From NCBI RefSeq assembly GCF_009696275.1, contig NZ_VUMI01000006.1:62001-126000 (forward strand): DNA of 64,000 nucleotides. The letters run 5' to 3'. The position numbers and the translations under genes were made by a program. Below, in pieces: positions 43,220 to 53,778 of the stretch (the stretch's first letter is position 1; each line of letters starts with the position of its first letter). A model generated the notes under the pieces. It did no database searches. It was not told the origin of the DNA and was given only the letters and a program-made list of their open reading frames with translations. The stretch is from Eisenbergiella porci (GTDB lineage Bacteria > Bacillota > Clostridia > Lachnospirales > Lachnospiraceae).

Positions 43220-45775
43220 ATGAACAGAAAGTTAAAGAAATCCCGTGCAATCGAATACATTGTACTATGCTATGCCGCAGTTCTGATACTGCTCGCAGGC
43301 CCTCTGGGAATATTTGACGGTACCCGCCAAATTACAGGGAACGAGACTCCGGCAGGAACCTCTCAGATCATTGATCAGGATTCCAGAATTCAGCAGGTAT
43401 TCATAGCGGACGGCGGCTATCTGGAGAAAATCAGTATATATGCCATGGAAGACCTCTCCCGGAAGGTAATAAATCTCACAATATCGGATGAACTGGGAGA
43501 AACGGTCTTTTCCAGGAATGTAGCGCTGGATGCTTATGAAGCACCCGGCTTCTTTACCGTTCCCGTAGAATTCCAGACAGTCCGGGGCAGGGCCTATGTA
43601 TGGCAGATCAGCCATCCGGAGAAGCCCATAAGCTTTGGCTGTCAGAATACGGCCGAGTCCGGACTGGGCATTTACGGAAATTATTATTATGTAGGAAGCG
43701 ATCAGTCTAATCAGGAGCAGGTGGGAAACAATATTATTATGCGTTTCCAGTACGAAGATAAATGGAGCCCTGGGAAAAAAGCCGCTGCTGCGGCAGTGAT
43801 TGCACTCCTTGCCGGTTTCCTGATACTTCTTGTGGAGAATTCCGCCAGAAAAAAGAAAAAGGGAAAAGAAGTACGTGTACAATGGGTTTTCCGCAGGATT
43901 TTCAACCCTCTGCTCATAATCGGCGCAGCGGCCGGACTGGCTGCTGTTTATCCTATGGATTACTATGGAGGCGTCAGGGCTGACAAAATGGTTTATGCGG
44001 CCGGCATCCTTGTGTTGACGGCGCTGCTTCTCTACGTGGTCAATGCCAAGAGAGACAGTATAGCGCCTCTCCTTCCGCCCATCAGGGAAACGCTCCTGGA
44101 CAGGGGAATGGACTGGCTGCAGTGCCTTTTCTGGGCCGGAGCGCTGTGGGGCTGTATTGATTATGTAAATGCGATGTATAATATCTATCAGGACTATGCC
44201 TACAGAAAGGTTCTGATTTATTTCTGCCTTGTCCTGCTTACCATGTGCAGTAAAAAATATGTGTTTCATTGGGGGAATCTGATATGGATTGCGCTTTCCT
44301 CCATTGCAGGCTGGCTGTACTACCGTCCGTATGCCGGCGTAGAGGAGCTGGACAGGCTCGCCCGGTTAAATGCCATTCTGTTTGTGACTGTGGGGCTGGT
44401 GGTCATTCAGCTCATCCTGCTTTTATGGAAAAAGAAGCCGGCCTGGAAGCAGCTGTTCCTTCCTTACGCGGGGCTTGTTGCAGTATTTTTCGCCTTGCTG
44501 GTGATTTTCCGCAATACAAGAGGCTGGCCGATTTATCTGGCGGCGGCTTTCGGCCTTTTTTATGTTTTTTATCTGTCCTGGGAGAAAAGAGAGCGGTTTC
44601 TGGGGATTTTCTGTAATGGTATCATCCTGAATTTTTTCTGCGCCCTGGTATTCGCCGTGCTGCGCAGGCCAATCCGTGCCTGGGGCTTTTACCGCTACAA
44701 TTTTGTATTCCATACGGTTACTGTTACAGCGGCTTATCTGACGCTGATAATTTGTGCGCTGTTTGTGAAGCTGCTGATGCAGTACCATAAATCACGCAGG
44801 CTTTATACCTGCTGGACAACGGCTCTTTTATTCGGCATGGCGGTTTCGCTGCTTTTGATGACGCTTTCCCGTACCGGATATCTGGCGGCGGTGGTAATGG
44901 GCATTGTGGTTCTCCTTTTTGTATCCCTCGTCTGCTATCGGGAACGGTTACCCGTATTCCTGGCAAAAACGGGGCTTGCGATCGTCCTCGTGCTTGCCTG
45001 CTTCCCGGTTACCTATTCGGCGGTGCGCCTGATACCGCCGCTGTATGACGATCCCTATATTTTTGAACTGGAGGCAAATGAAGAAGAGTGGGCGGTGCAT
45101 AAGGGCGATCCGGCTGACTCTGAAAATTATATCACATTCCCCCGTTTTGCCTACTGCATGGATGTGAAGCTTTTCGGGGAAGAGCACAGTATTGTCAGGA
45201 AATTCGTGGATACCTTTATGGCATCCGCTGAAGAAGAGAGCAAATCCATACCTGGCGGACACCTGGAGGTCAGCCGGATATCAACGATGCTGGCATCGGC
45301 AGACGGCGCCGTCGGGGCGGAAGCATCCGATGATGCCTCTTCGGGAAACGGCCCGGAGGAAACGGAGGAGGATTACTCCAACGGCCGCTTCGAGATTTTT
45401 AAACGTTACATTTCCCATTGGAACCTGACCGGCCATGATGGAATGGGCGTGGAGCTTGCGGACGGATCCCTCAGTGTCCATGCGCATAATACTTATCTGC
45501 AGGTAATCTACGATCACGGCCTGATTACCGGTGCGGTCTATCTGATATTGGGGGCTGTCAGCCTGATGCAGATGTTCCGTTACGCTTATTGGGCAGGCAG
45601 GAAAAAAAGGGAAGACAGCGCCGACCCTTACGCGGCCCTGCCCCTTGCCATATTCCTGGCATTTGCCGTGGCGGGGCTGGTGGAATGGCTGTTCCATCCC
45701 TGCAATCCGTTGGGCTTTTCCACCATGGCAGTACTGGCGCCGCTGCTTATATTCCGCAGAGAAAAGAAAGTGTAG
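43220..45775 (+). CDS. O-antigen ligase/polymerase family protein with an N-terminal ectodomain
   Basis: An 851-residue membrane protein. After the first helix (about 12-30) comes a soluble beta-rich outer domain to about residue 190, then roughly twelve helices. A large outer loop (about 610-740) precedes SVHAHNTYLQVIYDHGLI, the HxHN motif of WaaL/PglL/Wzy-like enzymes that use undecaprenyl-PP glycans. It could polymerise units or ligate the finished glycan to a wall or protein acceptor. The extra N-terminal domain may recognise that acceptor. The final helices end WLFHPCNPLGFSTMAVLAPLLIF. Confidence 0.82.
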   Translation: MNRKLKKSRAIEYIVLCYAAVLILLAGPLGIFDGTRQITGNETPAGTSQIIDQDSRIQQVFIADGGYLEKISIYAMEDLSRKVINLTISDELGETVFSRNVALDAYEAPGFFTVPVEFQTVRGRAYVWQISHPEKPISFGCQNTAESGLGIYGNYYYVGSDQSNQEQVGNNIIMRFQYEDKWSPGKKAAAAAVIALLAGFLILLVENSARKKKKGKEVRVQWVFRRIFNPLLIIGAAAGLAAVYPMDYYGGVRADKMVYAAGILVLTALLLYVVNAKRDSIAPLLPPIRETLLDRGMDWLQCLFWAGALWGCIDYVNAMYNIYQDYAYRKVLIYFCLVLLTMCSKKYVFHWGNLIWIALSSIAGWLYYRPYAGVEELDRLARLNAILFVTVGLVVIQLILLLWKKKPAWKQLFLPYAGLVAVFFALLVIFRNTRGWPIYLAAAFGLFYVFYLSWEKRERFLGIFCNGIILNFFCALVFAVLRRPIRAWGFYRYNFVFHTVTVTAAYLTLIICALFVKLLMQYHKSRRLYTCWTTALLFGMAVSLLLMTLSRTGYLAAVVMGIVVLLFVSLVCYRERLPVFLAKTGLAIVLVLACFPVTYSAVRLIPPLYDDPYIFELEANEEEWAVHKGDPADSENYITFPRFAYCMDVKLFGEEHSIVRKFVDTFMASAEEESKSIPGGHLEVSRISTMLASADGAVGAEASDDASSGNGPEETEEDYSNGRFEIFKRYISHWNLTGHDGMGVELADGSLSVHAHNTYLQVIYDHGLITGAVYLILGAVSLMQMFRYAYWAGRKKREDSADPYAALPLAIFLAFAVAGLVEWLFHPCNPLGFSTMAVLAPLLIFRREKKV

Positions 45776-45827
45776 AGTAACTTAAAAGGCTGCCTGACAG
45801 TTAAGAAAAAGAAAAGAGTAAACGATA

Positions 45828-47732
45828 ATGAAGGATAAAGAGAACAAGACAAAACAGCATTTTAATTATCAGTTGTTTTACCGCAGGACCGCGCTCATCA
45901 TATATGATATCCTGAGCGTGACAGCTTCCAGCTTTCTGGCGATCCTGCTGCGGTATGATATGCATCTGGATGAGATTCCGGATCAGTTCCTGATGCCCAT
46001 CAGGAATTTCCTTCCGCTGAATATCCTGCTGACCATGGGGATTTTCTATCTCTTTCGCCTGTATCACAGCCTGTGGGCCTTTGCCGGGGAAAATGAAATG
46101 CAGAGCCTGGTCATGGCCTGCTTCCTTTCCGCCGTGGTTTCCGGAGTGGGGCTGAATCTTTTCAAGGTGTCGGGCAAGCCGGTGCCGGACAGCTACTATT
46201 TTATGTATCTGTTCATGCTCATCAGCTTTACCTTTGTCAGCCGTTTTTCCTATCGGTTTTTAAGAAGCCATAAGCACAGGCTGCAGAACAAGAAAAATAA
46301 CATTTCCGTCATGATCATAGGCGCCGGGGAAGCCGGAAACGCGCTGATCAAGGAAATCGTCACAAGCAATTACAGCACCATGGTCATCCGCTGCATCATC
46401 GATGATGATAAACAGAAAATGGGCCAGTTCATTCAGGGAATCAAGGTGGTTGGCGGCCGTGATAAAATCATCGAATCCGCCGATTTGTATGATATTGATG
46501 AAATTTTTATCGCCATGCCTTCGGCGCCCCGTACGGAAATCAGGGATATCCTGGACATCTGCAAGGAAACAAGCTGTAAGCTGCGTTCCCTGCCTGGCAT
46601 GTACCAGCTGGTCAACGGTGAAGTGAGCGTGAGCAAGCTGCGTGACGTGGAGGTGGAGGATCTTCTGGGAAGAGAGCCTATCCGCGTGGATTTGGATTCC
46701 ATTCTGAGCTATGTGCAGAATAAAGTGGTTATGGTAACCGGCGGAGGCGGTTCCATCGGCAGCGAGCTTTGCCGTCAGGTGGCATCCCATAAACCGGCGC
46801 ATCTGGTAATTGTGGATATTTATGAAAATAATGCCTATGATATTCAACAGGAGCTGCTGCAGAATTTTCCTGAGCTGAAGCTGACCGTCCTCATTGCTTC
46901 GGTCCGTAATACGAAGCGCATCAATTCCATTTTTGAGACGTACCGGCCGGATATTATCTACCATGCGGCAGCGCATAAGCATGTGCCGCTCATGGAGGTC
47001 AGTCCCAATGAGGCGATTAAGAACAACGTATTCGGAACCTGGAAAACAGCGCAGGCCGCCGCTCTGAACGGCGCGGAAAAATTTGTCATGATTTCCACGG
47101 ACAAAGCGGTGAACCCCACCAATATCATGGGGGCCAGCAAGCGGATCTGCGAAATGATCATACAGACCTTTAACAAGCACTATGACACTGAGTTCGTGGC
47201 CGTCCGCTTCGGTAATGTGCTGGGCAGCAACGGCAGCGTGATTCCCCTGTTTAAGAAGCAGATAGCGGCCGGAGGGCCGGTAACGGTGACCCACCCTGAT
47301 ATCATCCGCTATTTTATGACCATACCGGAGGCGGTTTCCCTGGTGCTGCAGGCGGGCGCCTATGCCAAGGGCGGGGAAATATTCATCCTGGATATGGGTG
47401 AGCCTGTAAAAATCCTGGATCTGGCGAAAAACCTGATCCGGCTCTCCGGCTATAAGCTGGGGGAAGACATTCAAATCGAGTTTACCGGCCTGCGCCCGGG
47501 AGAAAAGCTCTATGAAGAGCTTCTTATGGATGAGGAAGGAATGCAGGATACGGACAACCGGCTGATTCATATCGGCCGCCCGATACAGTTGGATGAAAGG
47601 GAATTTTTTATTCAGCTCAAGCAGCTGGAGGATGCCTCCAAAGATGAAATCGCGGATATCAGGCCGCTTGTGGCGCAGATTGTGCCTACCTATGTGTATG
47701 GCCAGAATGCGGCATACGGAAAGGAAGAATAA
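45828..47732 (+). CDS. Membrane-bound UDP-GlcNAc 4,6-dehydratase (PglF/WbpM/CapD family)
   Basis: A 634-residue enzyme with four N-terminal helices (to about residue 140), a Rossmann-like middle domain and a C-terminal SDR domain. VTGGGGSIGSELCRQV binds NAD, and STDKAVNPTNIMGASK carries the Asp-Lys pair with Met in place of Tyr, which is typical of the long retaining enzymes. It makes UDP-2-acetamido-2,6-dideoxy-4-keto-glucose, the precursor of bacillosamine and QuiNAc. The PglE-like aminotransferase, PglC-like transferase and PglA-like GT4 follow, so the pgl assignment is strong. Confidence 0.91.
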   Translation: MKDKENKTKQHFNYQLFYRRTALIIYDILSVTASSFLAILLRYDMHLDEIPDQFLMPIRNFLPLNILLTMGIFYLFRLYHSLWAFAGENEMQSLVMACFLSAVVSGVGLNLFKVSGKPVPDSYYFMYLFMLISFTFVSRFSYRFLRSHKHRLQNKKNNISVMIIGAGEAGNALIKEIVTSNYSTMVIRCIIDDDKQKMGQFIQGIKVVGGRDKIIESADLYDIDEIFIAMPSAPRTEIRDILDICKETSCKLRSLPGMYQLVNGEVSVSKLRDVEVEDLLGREPIRVDLDSILSYVQNKVVMVTGGGGSIGSELCRQVASHKPAHLVIVDIYENNAYDIQQELLQNFPELKLTVLIASVRNTKRINSIFETYRPDIIYHAAAHKHVPLMEVSPNEAIKNNVFGTWKTAQAAALNGAEKFVMISTDKAVNPTNIMGASKRICEMIIQTFNKHYDTEFVAVRFGNVLGSNGSVIPLFKKQIAAGGPVTVTHPDIIRYFMTIPEAVSLVLQAGAYAKGGEIFILDMGEPVKILDLAKNLIRLSGYKLGEDIQIEFTGLRPGEKLYEELLMDEEGMQDTDNRLIHIGRPIQLDEREFFIQLKQLEDASKDEIADIRPLVAQIVPTYVYGQNAAYGKEE

Positions 47733-48125
47733 ATGAAGGTTCACCATATTGGATATCTTGTAAAAAAGCTGGAAAAGGCAGCGGAGGAATTTGAAAAGCT
47801 GGGCTATGTCAGGTTGGGGGAAATCACCCCGGATCCACATCGCAAAATCGATATCCTGTTCCTGGAAAAGGACGGGTATGTGGTGGAGCTGGTAAGCCCC
47901 AATGCTCCTGACAGCGTGGTTTCCGGGCTGATGAAGACCTATAAGAACGCGCCTTACCATATTTGCTATGAATGTACCGATTTTCAGGAGGATCTGGAGC
48001 GGCTCGCGGCGAACGGCTATGTGCAGATTGACCAGCCCACGCCGGCGCCGGCCATTGGAAACCGCAGGGTTGTATTCCTTATGAACAGCCGGCTGGGAAT
48101 GATAGAGCTGCTGGAAGGCTGCTGA
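47733..48125 (+). CDS. VOC-superfamily (glyoxalase-fold) protein
   Basis: A 130-residue protein starting one base after the dehydratase stop, so tightly coupled. KVHHIGYLVKKLEKA, YVVELVS, APYHICYEC and GMIELLE are the four VOC beta strands with likely metal ligands His, Glu, His and Glu. The family includes methylmalonyl-CoA epimerases, lyases and antibiotic-binding proteins. No step of known bacillosamine synthesis needs such an enzyme; an epimerase or lyase role in a side-group pathway is possible but unproven. Confidence 0.8.
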   Translation: MKVHHIGYLVKKLEKAAEEFEKLGYVRLGEITPDPHRKIDILFLEKDGYVVELVSPNAPDSVVSGLMKTYKNAPYHICYECTDFQEDLERLAANGYVQIDQPTPAPAIGNRRVVFLMNSRLGMIELLEGC

Positions 48126-48227
48126 ATAATAAAGCTTCCCGAGGCAGACCTGTGATAGTCAGGAGGAAAATCCTCCGCTCGCAGAGAGCTCGCATTTTGC
48201 TTCCCAAAACTACTAGGAGGAATAAAT

Positions 48228-49370
<1,143 letters not shown>

Positions 49371-49480
49371 AGGGATGCGAAGCTTGCAGGACGCATTTTA
49401 CGGACCGCGGCAGTGGCTGTGGTGTTCTGAAAAAAGGCGGCAGCTATGCGGCATCCGGGCAGCAGAGAAATGAGGAAACA

Positions 49481-50119
49481 ATGTTTTACAGGAAATTCGG
49501 CAAAAGATTTCTGGATTTTTTTCTTTCTTCCATAGCGATCATACTTCTGAGCCCCATCCTTCTTGTGGTGGCGGTCCTTGTGCGCATCAAGCTGGGAAGC
49601 CCCATTCTTTTTCACCAGGAAAGGCCGGGAAAGGATGAAAAAATATTTACCCTTTGTAAGTTCCGCACCATGACGGATAAGAGGGACGCACAGGGAAAGC
49701 TTCTACCTGACGCGCAGCGTCTTACGAAATTCGGTAAAATGCTGCGGGCCACCAGCCTGGATGAGCTGCCGGAGCTTTTCAATATCTGGAAGGGCGACAT
49801 GAGCATCATCGGTCCCCGGCCGCTTCTGGTTTCCTACCTTCCCTGGTATACACAGGAGGAGAAGCTGCGCCATACGGTGAGGCCCGGCCTGACAGGCCTG
49901 GCCCAGGTATCGGGCCGGAATTTCCTGGACTGGGATAAGCGTCTGGCCAAGGATGTGGAATACGTGAAGAAGCTTTCTCTGGCCATGGATTTAAAGGTCC
50001 TGTGGAAAACGGTAATGGTGGTATTTGATCACAGCGAGGTGGCGGAGGATACCTCCGCAGCGGAAGGAAATCTGGCTGAAATCCGCAGCAAAAGGCAGGA
50101 AAGGGAAAAGCAGGCATGA
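49481..50119 (+). CDS. PglC-like initiating phosphoglycosyltransferase
   Basis: A 212-residue monotopic sugar transferase with one N-terminal re-entrant helix (residues 9-34). CKFRTMTDKRDAQGKLLPD, SLDELPELFNIWKGDMSIIGPRP and RPGLTGLAQVSGRN are family signatures; the DE pair in LDELPEL is catalytic. PglC transfers phospho-diacetylbacillosamine to undecaprenyl phosphate. It is the second initiating enzyme of the window and would use the 4-amino sugar made by the two preceding genes. Its stop overlaps the next start. A basic and Glu-rich C-terminal tail follows. Confidence 0.91.
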   Translation: MFYRKFGKRFLDFFLSSIAIILLSPILLVVAVLVRIKLGSPILFHQERPGKDEKIFTLCKFRTMTDKRDAQGKLLPDAQRLTKFGKMLRATSLDELPELFNIWKGDMSIIGPRPLLVSYLPWYTQEEKLRHTVRPGLTGLAQVSGRNFLDWDKRLAKDVEYVKKLSLAMDLKVLWKTVMVVFDHSEVAEDTSAAEGNLAEIRSKRQEREKQA

Positions 50120-51081
50120 TTAATATATTAATTTTAAGCGCAGGAACCAGAAATAAGGTGGTGCAGTATTTCCGGAAGGAGCTGGAAGGAAAGGGTAGAG
50201 TATACGCCACGGATTGCAGCGAGCTGGCCCCGGCGATTTATGAGGCTGACGAAGCAATCCTCGTACCCCGGATTACAGAGCCGGGATATCTGGAAAAAAT
50301 CCTGGATATCTGCCGGGAGAAGGAAATTACCGGCGTCTTCTCCCTGATAGATCCGGAGCTGACAATGCTGGCGGAACACAGGGAGGAATTTTTAGCCATT
50401 GGAACAACGCCCATTATATCCCCGGCGGAGGCGGTTGCCATATCCTTTGATAAATACCGGATGTTTGAAAAGCTGATGGAGCTTGGAATCCCCACAGGAC
50501 GCTGCTTTATGGATGTGCAGGAGTTTGAGAGGGCGGTGGAGAAGGGGGAGATTGCATATCCTGTTTTCGTGAAGCCAGCCAAAGGAAGCGCCAGCATCAA
50601 TATCAATAAAGTGACCTGCCGGGAAGAAGTGGAGCTGCTTTGCAGGCATAATGAGGACATGATGATCCAGGAATACATGGACGGCACGGAATATGGCGCG
50701 GATGTGTATGTTGATATGCTTACGGGAAAGGTAACTTCAATTTTTGTCAAGGAAAAAGTAAAAATGCGCGCAGGAGAAACGGATAAATCCGTTTCGGTGA
50801 AAGACGCGAAACTGTTTGGCCTTATAAAAAAATTCGTTGAATCCGTCGGATTTTGTGGTATTATTGACATAGATATTTTTAAGGTGGACGGAACGTACTA
50901 TATTTCCGAGGTCAATCCCCGCTTCGGCGGCGGCTATCCCCATGCGTATGCCTGCGGCGTCAATGTGCCCGCGCAGATTATCCGTAATCTGGAGGGAGCG
51001 GCCAATGAGGAGAATATCGGCGATTACGAAGAAAATATCTGCATGATGAAATATAATGAAATCATGATTCGGAAGTTGTAA
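50116..51081 (+). CDS. ATP-grasp enzyme, candidate amino-sugar acylating ligase
   Basis: A 321-residue carbamoyl-phosphate-synthase-like ATP-grasp protein. NILILSAGTRNKVVQYFRKEL is the N-terminal domain, YPVFVKPAKGSASI the ATP loop, MIQEYMDGTEYGADVYV the hinge, and ISEVNPRFGGGYPHA the metal-binding end. It sits immediately after the PglC-like gene, in the place where Campylobacter has the acetyltransferase PglD. A plausible role is joining an amino acid or other acid to the C4 amine of the 4-amino sugar; this is inferred from context only. The start ATG overlaps the previous stop. Confidence 0.82.
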   Translation: MINILILSAGTRNKVVQYFRKELEGKGRVYATDCSELAPAIYEADEAILVPRITEPGYLEKILDICREKEITGVFSLIDPELTMLAEHREEFLAIGTTPIISPAEAVAISFDKYRMFEKLMELGIPTGRCFMDVQEFERAVEKGEIAYPVFVKPAKGSASININKVTCREEVELLCRHNEDMMIQEYMDGTEYGADVYVDMLTGKVTSIFVKEKVKMRAGETDKSVSVKDAKLFGLIKKFVESVGFCGIIDIDIFKVDGTYYISEVNPRFGGGYPHAYACGVNVPAQIIRNLEGAANEENIGDYEENICMMKYNEIMIRKL

Positions 51082-51174
51082 TTGTCCGGCAGGCCGGCGC
51101 ATTTGCCGTAAGGGTGAAGCTTGGTGTCCGGATAACCGAACGGAGACAAAAAATAGGAAAATAAGGAGAAAGCC

Positions 51175-52308
51175 ATGGCTTCTTCCATACTGATACTGTC
51201 CAACAGCGATTCGGGGCTTTATGATTTCCGCAAGGAAGTCCTGAAGGCGCTCATGGAGAAAGGGTTCCATGTCCTTGTATCCGTCCCGGATACCGGATAT
51301 GTGGAGCGGATTAAGGCCCTGGGCTGTGAATACATCCCCACCGCGTTTGAGCGGCGCGGCATGAATCCGTTTAAGGACATGAAGCTGCTGCTGTTTTACC
51401 GGAGGCTGATAAAGACGCACAGCCCCGCGGCGGTGCTGACTTATACGATAAAACCGAATATTTACGGAGGGCTTGCGGCAAGGCTCACAGGAATACCCTA
51501 CCTGGTCAATGTGACGGGGCTTGGCACTACGCTGGAGCATGGAGGCGTGCTGCAGAAAATGATTGTCCTCATGTACAGGACAGCCCTGAAAAAGGCTTTC
51601 TGTGTTTTTTTCCAGAATCAGGGCAACCGGGATTTCCTGGTTCAGAGGGGCTGCGTCACCGGAAAGACGCGGGTGATTCCGGGATCCGGCGTAAACCTGA
51701 AGGAACATCTGCCGCAGGAATATCCGGCGGATACGCCTGTGCGGTTTGTTTCTATTATGCGGCTTATGAAGGATAAAGGAATTGAAGAATTACTGACAGC
51801 GGCGCAAAGGATACATGAAAGGCATCCGGACACCCTGTTTCAGATACTGGGGGCCTACGAAGAGGAAACCAGGCAGCTTTATGAGCCGTGTGTGAAGGCG
51901 CTGGAGGAGAAAGGCGCCATCCGCTACTACGGCTATCGGGACGATGTCCCTGAATTTTTAAAGGAATGCCAGGCAGTGGTGCATCCCTCCTATCACGAGG
52001 GAATGTCCAATGTGCTTCTGGAAGCGGCGGCAACCGCCAGACCGGTGCTTGCCAGCGCGGTGGAGGGATGCCTGGATACCTTTGAGGAAGGCCGCAGCGG
52101 GCTGGCTTTTGCACCGCAGGATGCGGACAGCCTGGAAGAGGCGCTGGAGCGCTTCCTGCGACTTCCTTATGAAAAGCGCAGGGAAATGGGGCTGTGCGGC
52201 CGCAGGTTCGTGGAGGAGAGGTTCGACAGGAATTTTGTGGTGGCTGCTTATCTGGAAGAGCTGGCCGCGGGAATAAATTTTATCCATAAAACAGACAGAT
52301 ACGAATGA
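51175..52308 (+). CDS. PglA-like family 4 glycosyltransferase
   Basis: A 377-residue GT-B retaining enzyme. LILSNSDSGLYDFRKEVLKAL and TYTIKPNIYGGLAARLTGIPYLVNVTGLGTTLE are characteristic of the PglA/CapM subgroup, which adds GalNAc (or a related HexNAc) to undecaprenyl-PP-bacillosamine. SYHEGMSNVLLEAAATARPV carries the E-x7-E motif. It is the second glycosyltransferase of the bacillosamine module. AAGGAGAAAG precedes the ATG. Confidence 0.89.
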   Translation: MASSILILSNSDSGLYDFRKEVLKALMEKGFHVLVSVPDTGYVERIKALGCEYIPTAFERRGMNPFKDMKLLLFYRRLIKTHSPAAVLTYTIKPNIYGGLAARLTGIPYLVNVTGLGTTLEHGGVLQKMIVLMYRTALKKAFCVFFQNQGNRDFLVQRGCVTGKTRVIPGSGVNLKEHLPQEYPADTPVRFVSIMRLMKDKGIEELLTAAQRIHERHPDTLFQILGAYEEETRQLYEPCVKALEEKGAIRYYGYRDDVPEFLKECQAVVHPSYHEGMSNVLLEAAATARPVLASAVEGCLDTFEEGRSGLAFAPQDADSLEEALERFLRLPYEKRREMGLCGRRFVEERFDRNFVVAAYLEELAAGINFIHKTDRYE

Positions 52309-52334
52309 AACAGATTCGGGAAATGAGGTCACAG

Positions 52335-53651
52335 ATGGAATTATATGAAAAACTTGTAAACGGAGAAGAAAAGCTCTCTCTTGTGGGGCTTGGCTATGTG
52401 GGGATGCCCATTGCCGTTGCCTTTGGCAGAAAAATCAAAGTTATCGGTTATGATTTGAATGCAAAGAAGGTGGAGCAGTACAGGGCCGGCTTTGATCCTA
52501 CCAGAGAGGTGGGGGATGATGTGATTAAGCAGGCGAACGTGGAATTTACTTCCGATGAAACAAAGCTGAAGGAAGCAAAATTCCATATTGTAGCGGTTCC
52601 TACGCCGGTAAATGACGATCATACGCCGGATCTCCGTCCCGTTGAGGGCGCCAGCCGTACGGTAGGCCGTAACCTGACAAAAGGAAGCATTGTCGTATTT
52701 GAATCCACCGTTTATCCGGGAGTTACGGAGGATATTTGTGTACCGATTATGGAGAAGGAATCCGGCCTGAAGTGCGGCGTTGATTTTAAGGTGGGCTATT
52801 CTCCCGAGCGTATTAACCCCGGCGATAAGGTGCACCGTCTGGAAACCATTGTAAAAATCGTTTCCGGTATGGATGAAGAGACGCTTGATCAGATTGCAAA
52901 GGTATATGAGCTTGTGGTAGAGGCGGGAGTTTACCGTGCAGATTCCATAAAGGTTGCGGAGGCTGCCAAGGTAATTGAGAACAGCCAGCGGGATATTAAT
53001 ATCGCTTTCATGAACGAGCTTTCCATAATTTTCAATAAGATGGGCATAGATACCAAATCCGTACTGGAGGCGGCGGGAACCAAATGGAATTTCCTGAAGT
53101 TCTTCCCCGGCCTGGTGGGCGGACACTGCATCGGCGTGGATCCTTATTATCTTACCTATAAGGCGGAGGAAATGGGATACCACTCCCAGATCATTCTGTC
53201 CGGCCGCCGGATCAATGACGATATGGGGAGATATGTGGCGGAGAACGTGGTGAAGAACCTGATCAGGGCGGATATTGCGGTAAAAACTGCCAGAGTAGCC
53301 ATTCTCGGCTTTACCTTCAAGGAAAACTGCCCGGATACGAGAAATACCAAGGTCATTGATATTGTTAAGGAACTTCGGGAATACGGAATTGAGCCTGTGA
53401 TTGTGGATGAAACAGCGGATGCGGAGGAAGCGCAGAGACTGTACGGCGTGAAGCTGGCAGACAGAAGTGAAGTGAAGGATTTGGATGCGCTTGTCATCGC
53501 TGTGGCCCATGAAGAATTCAGCCACATGACCAGGGAGGATATCGCTGGATATTTCAAACCTGAGCATGAGAAGAAGGTGCTTGTTGATATCAAGGGTATC
53601 CTGGACCGTAAGGATTATCTTACACAGGATTATATCTACTGGAGACTTTAA
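52335..53651 (+). CDS. UDP-N-acetylhexosamine 6-dehydrogenase (TviB/WbpA type)
   Basis: A 438-residue member of the UDP-glucose/GDP-mannose dehydrogenase family. SLVGLGYVGMPIAVAFG binds NAD, FESTVYPGVTEDICVPIMEKESGLK is typical of UDP-GlcNAc/GalNAc dehydrogenases, and FFPGLVGGHCIGVDPYYLTYKAEEMG holds the catalytic Cys. GFTFKENCPDTRNTKV is the C-terminal UDP-binding part. It oxidises UDP-GlcNAc to UDP-GlcNAcA, and with the next gene gives UDP-GalNAcA. A start at 52305 overlaps the previous stop, but GAGGTC fits the ATG at 52335 better. Confidence 0.91.
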   Translation: MELYEKLVNGEEKLSLVGLGYVGMPIAVAFGRKIKVIGYDLNAKKVEQYRAGFDPTREVGDDVIKQANVEFTSDETKLKEAKFHIVAVPTPVNDDHTPDLRPVEGASRTVGRNLTKGSIVVFESTVYPGVTEDICVPIMEKESGLKCGVDFKVGYSPERINPGDKVHRLETIVKIVSGMDEETLDQIAKVYELVVEAGVYRADSIKVAEAAKVIENSQRDINIAFMNELSIIFNKMGIDTKSVLEAAGTKWNFLKFFPGLVGGHCIGVDPYYLTYKAEEMGYHSQIILSGRRINDDMGRYVAENVVKNLIRADIAVKTARVAILGFTFKENCPDTRNTKVIDIVKELREYGIEPVIVDETADAEEAQRLYGVKLADRSEVKDLDALVIAVAHEEFSHMTREDIAGYFKPEHEKKVLVDIKGILDRKDYLTQDYIYWRL

Positions 53652-53778
53652 GAAGGCGCCGGTTTATGGAATATAGTGCAGCCGCGGCGGCAGGAAAGCC
53701 GGAACGGCCGCAGGAATACTGAGGCAAAAGGTAACTGTAGGATACCGAACAGCTGCCGGAAAAGGAAAGGATAGGAAA

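Noticed and set aside
46260-47960. 566-codon minus-strand open frame opposite the PglF-type gene
   Set aside because: Unusually long but antisense to a clear SDR gene; composition is typical of an antisense frame and no start signal is seen.
52341-53567. 408-codon minus-strand frame opposite the TviB-type gene
   Set aside because: Antisense shadow of a strongly conserved dehydrogenase.
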